A stretch of 17,317 nt of DNA, taken from NCBI GenBank assembly GCA_934661735.1, contig CAKUJN010000042.1:1-17317 (forward strand). The letters run 5' to 3'. The stretch is from an uncultured Oscillospiraceae bacterium (GTDB lineage Bacteria > Bacillota > Clostridia > Oscillospirales > Oscillospiraceae). Below are positions 5,958 to 12,864 of this stretch, piece by piece (the stretch's first letter is position 1; each line of letters opens with the position of its first letter). The translations under genes and the position numbers were made by a program. The notes under the pieces are model-generated. The model had not been told where the DNA came from. It saw nothing but the letters and a program-made list of their open reading frames with translations, and did no database searches.

Positions 5958-7436
5958 ATGGATAATAACTATATCTTAACATTAAAAAACATCTCAAAAG
6001 AGTTCCCCGGCGTCAAGGCGCTGGATGACGTCACCATCAACATTGAGCGCGGCACCATCCACGGCCTCGTCGGCGAAAACGGCGCGGGCAAGTCCACGCT
6101 GATCAAGGTTCTGGCCGGTATCTACCAGCCGAACGAGGGCGAGATCATCCTCGAGGGCAAGCCCTGCCGCTTCGGCAGCCCCATTGAGGCGCGCCATGCC
6201 GGCATCAGCGTCGTCCATCAGGAAATCAAGCTGGCCGAGCCGCTGAGCGTCGCGGAGAACATGTTCCTCGGCAACGTCATGATGAAGGGTGGCCTGGTCG
6301 ACTGGAAGGGCATGCGCCAGAGCGCACAGAACATCGTCGACGATCTGGGCATGGACATCAACATCAACGCGCAGGTCTCCTCCCTGACCGTCGCCAAGAA
6401 GCAGATCGTCGAGATCATGCACGCCATCAACAACAACTCCAAGATTCTGGTCATGGACGAGCCGTCCGCGGTTCTGACCGACCGCGAGCTGGAGGTTATG
6501 TTCCGCATTGTCAAGCAGCTGCGCGAAAAGGGCATCACCATCATCTACATTTCGCACCGTCTGGACGAAATCTTCGGCCTGTGCAACAACGTCAGCGTTC
6601 TGCGCGACGGCCGCCACATCGACACGATTCCGGTCTCCTCCGTTGACAAGCAGCAGCTGATCAACATGATGGTCGGCCGTGAAATGGGTCAGGAATACCC
6701 CAAGGAGCCGGCGCCCATCGGCGAGACGATCCTTGAGGTCAGAAACCTCAGCCGCGGCTTTGTCAAGGACGTGAGCTTTGAGGTCAAGGCCGGCGAGGTG
6801 TTCGGCATCTCGGGTCTGGTCGGCGCAGGCCGTACCGAGCTTGCCCGCGCCGTCCTCGGCATCGACAAGCTTGATGCGGGCGAGGTCTACGTCCGCGGCA
6901 AAAAGGTCCACTATCACACCTTCGCAAACGCAATTCACGACGGCCTGGGCCTGATCCCCGAGGACCGCAAGCTTCAGGGCCTTGTCCAGATTATGTCCGT
7001 CAAGCGCAACACCACGCTGGTCAACCTCAAGCGCGTCATCAAGGGCGGCGTCATCCGCGAAAGCCTTGAGCAGTCGCTCAGCAAGGAATACGCCGAAAAG
7101 CTGCACGTCGTCACGCCCAGCATGGAAACCGAGGTCCAGTATCTGTCCGGCGGCAACCAGCAGAAGGTCGTCATCGCCAAGTGGCTGTTCCAGAACTCTG
7201 AAATTCTGTTCCTGGACGAGCCGACCCGCGGCATCGACGTCGGCGCAAAGGCCGAAATCTACCGCCTGATCAACCAGATGGTCAAGGAAGGCAAGACCAT
7301 CATCATGATCTCCTCCGAAATGCCCGAGCTGCTCGGCATGTGCGACCGCATCATGGTCATGCATGAGGGCCATAAGATGGGCGAGCTGGACGCCGCCGAG
7401 GCGACGCAGGAGAAGATTATGGCGCTGTGCGTCTGA
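5958..7436 (+). CDS. Sugar ABC transporter ATP-binding protein, two-domain (RbsA/MglA-like)
   Basis: At 492 residues it has the fused tandem ATPase architecture of ribose/galactose-type importers. Domain 1 has a perfect Walker A, GENGAGKST with K45, a divergent signature (SSLTVAKKQIVEI) normal for this subfamily, and Walker B ILVMDEPSAVLTD. Domain 2 has the characteristic degenerate Walker A GISGLVGAGRTE lacking the lysine, a canonical LSGGNQQK signature and Walker B ILFLDEPTRGIDVG. ATP hydrolysis would therefore occur mainly at one composite site, as in RbsA. It sits on the cytoplasmic face with the permease encoded just upstream. Nothing looks broken; the start has GGTTGGGTG nearby. Confidence 0.95.
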   Translation: MDNNYILTLKNISKEFPGVKALDDVTINIERGTIHGLVGENGAGKSTLIKVLAGIYQPNEGEIILEGKPCRFGSPIEARHAGISVVHQEIKLAEPLSVAENMFLGNVMMKGGLVDWKGMRQSAQNIVDDLGMDININAQVSSLTVAKKQIVEIMHAINNNSKILVMDEPSAVLTDRELEVMFRIVKQLREKGITIIYISHRLDEIFGLCNNVSVLRDGRHIDTIPVSSVDKQQLINMMVGREMGQEYPKEPAPIGETILEVRNLSRGFVKDVSFEVKAGEVFGISGLVGAGRTELARAVLGIDKLDAGEVYVRGKKVHYHTFANAIHDGLGLIPEDRKLQGLVQIMSVKRNTTLVNLKRVIKGGVIRESLEQSLSKEYAEKLHVVTPSMETEVQYLSGGNQQKVVIAKWLFQNSEILFLDEPTRGIDVGAKAEIYRLINQMVKEGKTIIMISSEMPELLGMCDRIMVMHEGHKMGELDAAEATQEKIMALCV

Positions 7437-7502
7437 GCACGGCGGAACCAACCGGTCTAAACAGGGAAACCTGTTAGATAAAAATTAAGGAGGAATACAA
7501 AA

Positions 7503-8642
7503 ATGAAGAAACTGATCGCTATGCTTCTTGCTCTGGTCATGGTTCTGGGCCTTGTCGCCTGTGCCGCCAAGACCGAGACTCCGGCTGCCGAGACTCCGGC
7601 CGCTGAGACTCCCGCTGCGGAAACGCCCGCTGCGGAAGAACCCGCCAAGGAAGAAGAGCCCGCTCCCGTTGAAGGCGCGGTAAAGACCGACGAGATCGCC
7701 ACCGAAGGCAAGGCCGCTGAGCTCGGCATTCCCGCCGCTGTTGTCCTTCAGGACACCACCGCGCTGGAAGGCAAGAAGATCGGCTGCTCCATCTGCTACA
7801 AGGGCGACGAATGGTGCGCAGCTCTGGCGCAGGCTCTGGAAGCCATCGGCGCATACTACGGCGCTGACATCGTCTGCGAGGACGGCGACCTGAACGACGA
7901 GACCCAGACCAAGCAGATCGAGAACATGATTGCCAACAACGTTGACATCATCATGGTCGACCCCATCACCCCCGACGGCTCCGCGGTCGCTCTGACCAAG
8001 GCTGTTGACGCCGGCATCCCCGTTGTCATTTATGACGGCTACTGGACCGACGGCGCCGAGAAGGCTGTCACCACCGTCACGTGGGACCAGAAGGCTACCG
8101 GCACCATCACCGGCGAGTACTTCATCAACTACCTGAAGGAAAAGGGCCAGACCAGCGTCCGCATCGTTGAGCTGACCAACGCTGTTTCCACCCACTGCCA
8201 GGAGCGCTTTGTCGGCCTGCACGAGGTCTTTGACCAGGCTGCCGCCGAAGGCATCACCATCGAGATCCTGAACAAGTATGACTCTCAGGGCAACCGCGAG
8301 ACCGCTTACAATGCAATCTCCGCTGTCGTCGAGCCGTACGACTACATCATCTCCGACGTTGACAACGGCGCGATGGGCGCTGTCGCGGCCCTTCAGGCTG
8401 TCGGCAACACCGACGTCAAGGTTTTCTCCATGGGCGCTTACGGTGCAGAGCCGTTCGGCAAGCTGCATGACAACGACCCCAACTACACCGCCTGCCTGAA
8501 CGTTGACGCATGGGTCCTGGCCCAGTTCATCTACGAAGGCGCTATCGGCTACTTCGAGGGCAAGGAAGTTCCCACCCAGACCGGCATCGACCTGTTCATG
8601 GTTGACAACAGCAACGTCGAGAACTTCTGGAGCTTCAACTGA
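7503..8642 (+). CDS. Sugar ABC transporter substrate-binding lipoprotein (type 1 periplasmic-binding fold)
   Basis: This 379-residue lipoprotein begins with a signal peptide and lipobox LVAC, with Cys20 as the lipidation site. A flexible acidic Ala/Pro/Glu linker with four ETPAA units follows (about 25-55), then the two-lobe Peripla_BP_4/RbsB-like domain: GKKIGCSICYKGDEWCAAL (about 93-111), ENMIANNVDIIMVDP (about 140-154), and DYIISDVDNGAMGAVAALQA (about 280-299). It would capture the substrate outside the membrane and deliver it to the permease. The start is set by AAGGAGG. It is last of the transporter genes and is followed by a strong GC hairpin, which could stabilise its mRNA end. The ligand cannot be deduced; RbsB relatives bind pentoses, hexoses, inositol and autoinducer-2. 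Confidence 0.93.
   Translation: MKKLIAMLLALVMVLGLVACAAKTETPAAETPAAETPAAETPAAEEPAKEEEPAPVEGAVKTDEIATEGKAAELGIPAAVVLQDTTALEGKKIGCSICYKGDEWCAALAQALEAIGAYYGADIVCEDGDLNDETQTKQIENMIANNVDIIMVDPITPDGSAVALTKAVDAGIPVVIYDGYWTDGAEKAVTTVTWDQKATGTITGEYFINYLKEKGQTSVRIVELTNAVSTHCQERFVGLHEVFDQAAAEGITIEILNKYDSQGNRETAYNAISAVVEPYDYIISDVDNGAMGAVAALQAVGNTDVKVFSMGAYGAEPFGKLHDNDPNYTACLNVDAWVLAQFIYEGAIGYFEGKEVPTQTGIDLFMVDNSNVENFWSFN
7575..7634 (+). repeat. Four tandem 15-bp repeats encoding (ETPAA)4
   Basis: Four consecutive 15-bp units of the form GAGACTCCNGCNGCN begin at 7575, 7590, 7605 and 7620; the fourth has diverged to GAAACG. They encode the linker between the lipid anchor and the binding domain and could change length by slippage without breaking the frame. 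Confidence 0.85.
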
Positions 8643-8680
8643 TCGTCATCTGACGGTTAAAAGCACACCCAGCGACTGAA

Positions 8681-8724
8681 AACAGGGGGCTTTTCAGCCC
8701 CCTGTTCCCGCAAAACGCGGTTTT
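8681..8724 (+). terminator. Strong hairpin plus small second hairpin after the binding-protein gene
   Basis: AACAGGGGGC (8681-8690) and GCCCCCTGTT (8697-8706) form a perfect 10-bp stem with a six-base loop, not followed by T's. Directly after it CCGC-AAAAC-GCGG (8708-8720) is followed by TTTT. The pair could give partial termination and 3' protection, so that the transporter genes are expressed above the enzymes downstream. Confidence 0.6.
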
Positions 8725-8770
8725 ACCGTATTCTTCCGCACCCCGCACGATACAGACATCCGGACACGGA

Positions 8771-8858
8771 CGCCGCGCAGCAGCGGCGCACATAAAAAGC
8801 AAACCCGAGATTCCAACCATACAAAAGCCATAACTACGGAAATAATCGCCTTCGGGCG
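8771..8858 (+). other. Two further stem-loops in the leader of the second oxidoreductase gene
   Basis: CGCCGC (8771-8776) pairs with GCGGCG (8783-8788), and CGCC-TTCG-GGCG (8847-8858) is a UUCG-capped hairpin ending seven bases before the AAAAGGAG ribosome binding site. I see no gene or convincing promoter in 8725-8865. The stems may be processing sites or translation modulators. Confidence 0.35.
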
Positions 8859-8880
8859 CATGATAAAAGGAGATCGAATT

Positions 8881-9924
8881 ATGAAAAAACTTCGCTGGGG
8901 CGTCATCGGCGCCGGCGGCATTGCCGACCGCAGAACGATTCCGGGCATGATGCTGGCCGATAACGCCGAGCTGATTGCCGTCATGGAGATCAACATGGAG
9001 CTGGCCGAAAAGTCCCGCGCCAAGTGGAACTGCAAGCGCGCCTATGACAGCGAGGCCGCCCTGCTGGCCGACCCCGAAATCGACGCGGTCTATATCGCCT
9101 CTCCCGTCGTCCTGCACGCAAAGCAGGCCATGATGGCCGCCGACGCGGGCAAGCATATCCTGATTGAAAAGCCGCTGGCCATGACCTCGGAAGAGGGCCA
9201 GAAGGTTGTCGAATACTGCGAAAGCAAGGGCGTAAAGATTGCCGCGGGTCTGATGATGCGCTTCGGCGCCTACGTCATGGCCATGAAGAAGGCCATCGCC
9301 GACGGAAAGATCGGCCGGCCCGTCTCCGGCTATTCGCAGTTCACCTGCTGGTATCCCGACATGCCCGGCAACTGGCGCCAGAGCAAGAAGAACGGCGGCG
9401 GCGGCGCGATGATGGACATGGGCGTGCACTGCATCGACCTGATGCAGTATATCACCGGCTCCAGGGTCAAGCAGGTCGCGGCGTTCCACGACACCCTGAC
9501 GTTCCACTATGAGGTTGAGGACTCCTCCATGGTTCTGATGCGGCTGGAAAACGGCTGCCAGTGCGTTGTGCAGTCCAACTTCAACATCCCCGACGAGGCC
9601 GCCAAGTGGCGCCTTGAGGTATTCGGCGATCAGGGCCGTCTTGTCGGTGAAAACATCATCGGCCAGATCGACGGCGGCACGCTGGACGCGCTGTTCTGCG
9701 GCGAGGTCGGCGGCTATGACGCCCAGCAGGACACCAAGGACGTCAAGGGCGAGCAGATCGACGTTGAATTCGGCAACATGTACACCCGCGAGATCGAGTC
9801 CTTCGGCAATTCCATCCTGAACAACCTCCCCCTCGAGGTTCCCGCGGAGGACGCCGTTCAGGTCCAGCGCGTCATGGAGGCGGCCTACCGCTCCAATGAC
9901 GAAAAGTGTGTCGTAGACCTGTAA
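8881..9924 (+). CDS. Gfo/Idh/MocA family NAD(P)-dependent oxidoreductase (second copy)
   Basis: This 347-residue protein opens with the dinucleotide-binding WGVIGAGGIADR (6-17), has the EKP motif at E96-K97-P98 (ILIEKPLAM), and a textbook second-domain signature GGGGAMMDMGVHCIDL (172-187) with D179 and catalytic H183. It should oxidise or reduce a hydroxyl of a cyclic sugar or cyclitol. I start at 8881 because AAAAGGAG lies eight bases upstream; an in-frame ATG at 8860 precedes that site. Unlike the first copy it is grouped with the two DegT aminotransferases, the arrangement expected if its keto product (or substrate) is exchanged with an amine by one of them. The sequence is clearly diverged from the copy at 2759, so this is not a recent duplication. 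Confidence 0.92.
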   Translation: MKKLRWGVIGAGGIADRRTIPGMMLADNAELIAVMEINMELAEKSRAKWNCKRAYDSEAALLADPEIDAVYIASPVVLHAKQAMMAADAGKHILIEKPLAMTSEEGQKVVEYCESKGVKIAAGLMMRFGAYVMAMKKAIADGKIGRPVSGYSQFTCWYPDMPGNWRQSKKNGGGGAMMDMGVHCIDLMQYITGSRVKQVAAFHDTLTFHYEVEDSSMVLMRLENGCQCVVQSNFNIPDEAAKWRLEVFGDQGRLVGENIIGQIDGGTLDALFCGEVGGYDAQQDTKDVKGEQIDVEFGNMYTREIESFGNSILNNLPLEVPAEDAVQVQRVMEAAYRSNDEKCVVDL

Positions 9925-9986
9925 TCTGAAAGTCAACAGCACAGACAAAATTCAAACTGATTCCATAACGGTAGAAGAGGTACACC

Positions 9987-10043
9987 ATGAACAAACCACT
10001 TGATCACGCGGTCGGCTTGTTCAACTGCTGCCGCGATCCGTAA
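9987..10043 (+). CDS. Possible 18-residue peptide (MNKPLDHAVGLFNCCRDP)
   Basis: A short open frame starts at an ATG six bases after AGAAGAGG and ends in TAA at 10041-10043, 57 bases before the first aminotransferase. It is in the same frame as that gene, with no other stop between, so one TAA separates them. A hairpin with GATC...GCGG pairing to CCGC-GATC (about 10001-10037) overlaps it. It could be a leader peptide that couples or regulates translation, a small protein, or chance. The two adjacent Cys codons (TGC TGC) are the most distinctive feature. Only the ribosome binding site and position support it. Confidence 0.35.
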   Translation: MNKPLDHAVGLFNCCRDP

Positions 10044-10100
10044 TGCTCCCGTCGGTCCGATTGTAAAACCGTACTGAAATTTGAAAGGAGCAATACAAAA

Positions 10101-11411
10101 ATGGAGAAAAAAGCATCGGATTTCCGGTATAACACCGGTGAAACCAAAGTCCCCTGGGCGGCTGTCGGCGAGAACTACAACGCGCAGGACCTGATGACCA
10201 TCATCAAATTCCTGATGAAGGGCAAGGGCGAGGCTTATGATAAGGCGCTTGCGGCGGTTGAGAAGGACGTCCTCGCGCTGGACAAGGTCGCCGTTCCCCC
10301 TGCAAAGCTTTCGCTGGACGTCGAGGTCGGCAAGGCCGAAAACATGTGCGACGCGTACCTGCACACCACGGGCTCCACGTTCCTGACCAACTGCACGGCG
10401 GGCTTTGAGATTGCCTGCAAATACACCGGCCTCAAGCCCGGCGACGAGGTCATCGTTCCGGCCATTACCTTTGCCGCGACCATGGCGTATCCGCTTTCCA
10501 TCGGCTGCAAGCTGGTTTTTGCCGACGTCGATCCGCTGACGCTGAACATGGACCCGAAGGATGTTGCGAAGAAGATCACCGACAAAACGAAGATGATCAT
10601 CCCCGTCCACATCGGCGGCTATCCGGTCGACATGGACCCGATCATGGAGCTTGCGAAGCAGCATGACATCATCGTCCTTGAGGACGCGGCGCACGCGTTC
10701 GGCGGCGAGTACAAGCACCGCAAGCTGGGCACCATCGGTGATTTCGGTTCGTTCTCCTTCCACGAGGTCAAAAACATCACCTCGTTCGGCGAGGGCGGCA
10801 TTCTCTGCTCCAATGTTACCGAATTCCTGCCCGAGATGCGCCGCGCGCGCTTCCTCGGCACGGATTTCAGCAAGCATATCCCGAACTGGCTGTATGATGT
10901 CACCGCCATCAAGGGCAAAAACGGCCCGTTCGTCGCCACCAATTTCTCCACCACCGAGATTCAGGGCCTCGGCCTCCAGCTTCAGGTTGAGCGTATCGAC
11001 AGAATCATCGAGCTGCGCCGTCAGGCGTCCGAGTATCTGACGAAGCGCCTGTCCGTCTGCGACGCGCTGATTCCGCAGGATCTTGGCAATGACGATATCA
11101 AGCCCACGTTCCACCTGTATCAGCTTCAGATTATCCCCGAAAAGGCGGGCGGCGACGTGCAGCTGTTCAAGAAGAAGATGGACGAAAAGGGCGTCACGCA
11201 GATTCCGCACTTCGGCCCGCTGTACAAGTTTGAGATTCTCCGCGAGTACGGCTACGACGAGAAGGCGATTGCCGAGACGTGCCCCGTCTGCGAGGAGGTT
11301 TTCAACCACCGCTTCACGCACTTCCCCGTCTACGGTCTGACGCAGGAGCAGCTGGATTACATGGCTGACGCAATCCTGTCCTCCATCGACGAGATGCAGC
11401 GCGGCGTCTGA
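10101..11411 (+). CDS. DegT/DnrJ/EryC1/StrS family PLP-dependent aminotransferase (first)
   Basis: This 436-residue member of the sugar aminotransferase family has GDEVIVPAITFAAT, then D195 in VLEDAAHAFGG (pairs with the PLP ring nitrogen) and K224 in SFHEVKNITSFGEGG (forms the internal aldimine), 29 residues apart as usual. An N-terminal extension of about 85 residues before the family core resembles members acting on free sugars or cyclitols rather than the shorter NDP-sugar enzymes. They move an amino group between glutamate or glutamine and a keto-sugar or keto-cyclitol. AAAGGAG precedes the start. It lies behind the second oxidoreductase and 110 bases before a second DegT gene. Whether it removes or adds the amine is not visible in sequence. 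Confidence 0.9.
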   Translation: MEKKASDFRYNTGETKVPWAAVGENYNAQDLMTIIKFLMKGKGEAYDKALAAVEKDVLALDKVAVPPAKLSLDVEVGKAENMCDAYLHTTGSTFLTNCTAGFEIACKYTGLKPGDEVIVPAITFAATMAYPLSIGCKLVFADVDPLTLNMDPKDVAKKITDKTKMIIPVHIGGYPVDMDPIMELAKQHDIIVLEDAAHAFGGEYKHRKLGTIGDFGSFSFHEVKNITSFGEGGILCSNVTEFLPEMRRARFLGTDFSKHIPNWLYDVTAIKGKNGPFVATNFSTTEIQGLGLQLQVERIDRIIELRRQASEYLTKRLSVCDALIPQDLGNDDIKPTFHLYQLQIIPEKAGGDVQLFKKKMDEKGVTQIPHFGPLYKFEILREYGYDEKAIAETCPVCEEVFNHRFTHFPVYGLTQEQLDYMADAILSSIDEMQRGV

Positions 11412-11455
11412 TTTCCATCTGCACGCTGCGGCTGCGTGCCCCAATGTGGCTGTCC

Positions 11456-11471
11456 GGCCGCGCAAGCGGCC
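11456..11471 (+). other. GNRA-capped hairpin between the aminotransferase genes
   Basis: GGCCGC-GCAA-GCGGCC is a perfect 6-bp stem with a GCAA tetraloop and no T tract, in the 109-base gap. It is more likely an RNA-processing or stability element than a terminator. Confidence 0.35.
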
Positions 11472-11520
11472 TGAGAAAGTGAAAAAATAAAGAATTACAA
11501 ATAAAAGCGAGGTTTCTATC

Positions 11521-12795
11521 ATGAGCGAAAAGAAAGAAATTGTTATGAACGGCGCGGGCGTCGCCGAGCTGGGCTTCCCCGGCTGGCCGCAGTTTGACCC
11601 CAAGAGCAAGGCGGAAATCGCCGAGGCGCTGGACACCGGCGCGGTCTGCTACTGGACCGGCCACAAGGGCATGGAGTTTGAAGAGAAGTTCGCCAAATGG
11701 TGCGGCGCCAAGATGGCCATTTCCTGCACCAACGGCACCGCCGCGCTGCACATCGGCATCGCGACGCTGGGCATCGGCCCTGGCGACGAGGTCATTGTCC
11801 CGTCCTATTCCTTTATTGCTTCGTCCTTTGCCGTCGTGCAGGCGGGCGCGGTTCCCATCTTCTGCGACGTTGACGAGAGCCATACCATTGACCCCGACGA
11901 CATCGAAAGCAAGATCACCGAGCGCACCAAGGGCATCGTCGTTGTCCATCTCTACGGCGTCGTCTGCGACATGGGCCGCATCATGGAGATCGCCCGCAAG
12001 CACAACCTCTATGTCATCGAGGACTGCGCGCAGGCCATCGGCGGCAAGTACAAGGGTAAGTCCGTCGGCACCATCGGCGACGTCGGCTGCTTCTCCTTTG
12101 CACAGTCCAAGCACTTTACGACCGGCGGTGAAGGCGGCATGGTCGTCACCAACGACGAGGACCGCGGCTGGGAGGCCCGTTCCTTCCGTGACCACGGCTA
12201 TGACGTCCGCGCGCGCATGAACATGCTGGCGCTGGAGGAAAAGCTGCCCTACATCCACAACCGTGTCGGCTTCAACTTCCGTATGACCGAGATGCAGTCC
12301 ATCGTCGGCATCAACGAGCTGGCCCGTCTGGAGACGTGGAACCTGCCGCGCCGCTTCGAGTACGCAAAGATGTACCGCGAGGCGCTGGGCAAGCTGGAGG
12401 CCGTCAAGTCTCTGCCCGTCGACACCGAAGAGCGTCAGTGCGCCTACTGGTGGTTCCCGATCATCCTTGATCTGGACAAGCTGGACATCGATGCGCCCGC
12501 GTTCCTCAAGGAGCTGGCCGGCATGGGCATCCCCTGCTACGGCATCCAGTGGCCGGAGGCATACGAGGAGAAGGCGTACAAGGAGCTGGGCGGCTTCGGC
12601 TCGCACAAGTTCCCGTTCTGCTCCAAGGAGTACACCCGCGAGGGTCTGACGTATGAAGGCGTTGTCTGCCCCGTCGCCAAGTCCCTGCGTCCGCGTACCG
12701 TCAACCTGTTCCTGCATCCGACGTGGGAAAAGGAGCACATCCAGAGAGTCATCGACGCGTTTACCGCCGTGCACAACGCGCATCTGAAAAAGTAA
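11521..12795 (+). CDS. DegT/DnrJ/EryC1/StrS family PLP-dependent aminotransferase (second)
   Basis: At 424 residues it has the full family core: YWTGHKGMEFEEKFAKWCGA near the N-terminus, SCTNGTAALHIG and GDEVIVPSYSF, the PLP-binding D168 in VIEDCAQAIGG and the Schiff-base K197 in SFAQSKHFTTGGEGG, again 29 residues apart. YIHNRVGFNFRMTEMQ matches the conserved GFNxRMxExQ region. Length and motifs resemble aminocyclitol aminotransferases such as StsC and BtrS more than NDP-sugar enzymes, but this is a resemblance, not proof. It differs greatly from the first DegT protein, so two distinct amino-transfer steps are likely. GAGG precedes the start. A 14-bp GC hairpin follows the stop. Confidence 0.91.
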   Translation: MSEKKEIVMNGAGVAELGFPGWPQFDPKSKAEIAEALDTGAVCYWTGHKGMEFEEKFAKWCGAKMAISCTNGTAALHIGIATLGIGPGDEVIVPSYSFIASSFAVVQAGAVPIFCDVDESHTIDPDDIESKITERTKGIVVVHLYGVVCDMGRIMEIARKHNLYVIEDCAQAIGGKYKGKSVGTIGDVGCFSFAQSKHFTTGGEGGMVVTNDEDRGWEARSFRDHGYDVRARMNMLALEEKLPYIHNRVGFNFRMTEMQSIVGINELARLETWNLPRRFEYAKMYREALGKLEAVKSLPVDTEERQCAYWWFPIILDLDKLDIDAPAFLKELAGMGIPCYGIQWPEAYEEKAYKELGGFGSHKFPFCSKEYTREGLTYEGVVCPVAKSLRPRTVNLFLHPTWEKEHIQRVIDAFTAVHNAHLKK

Positions 12796-12810
12796 GACAG
12801 CAAACCACGC

Positions 12811-12843
12811 AAGCTGCCGCAGCCAACGGCTGCGGCAGCTTTT
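12811..12843 (+). terminator. GC-rich hairpin with short T tract between second DegT gene and ceramidase-like gene
   Basis: AAGCTGCCGCAGCC (12811-12824) and GGCTGCGGCAGCTT (12828-12841) form a perfect 14-bp stem with an AAC loop, ending in TTTT (12840-12843). It looks like an intrinsic terminator yet lies only seven bases before the next ribosome binding site, so it probably reduces rather than abolishes expression of the ceramidase-like gene. Confidence 0.6.
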
Positions 12844-12864
12844 GGCAGAATGGAGGAGAAAAGC

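Noticed and set aside
8860..8880. ATG at 8860 as start of the second oxidoreductase
   Set aside because: It lies upstream of AAAAGGAG, and the Rossmann fold begins right after the ATG at 8881.
12850..12864. ATG at 12850 as start of the ceramidase-like gene
   Set aside because: It overlaps the GGAGGAG site for the ATG at 12865, which gives the usual family N-terminus.
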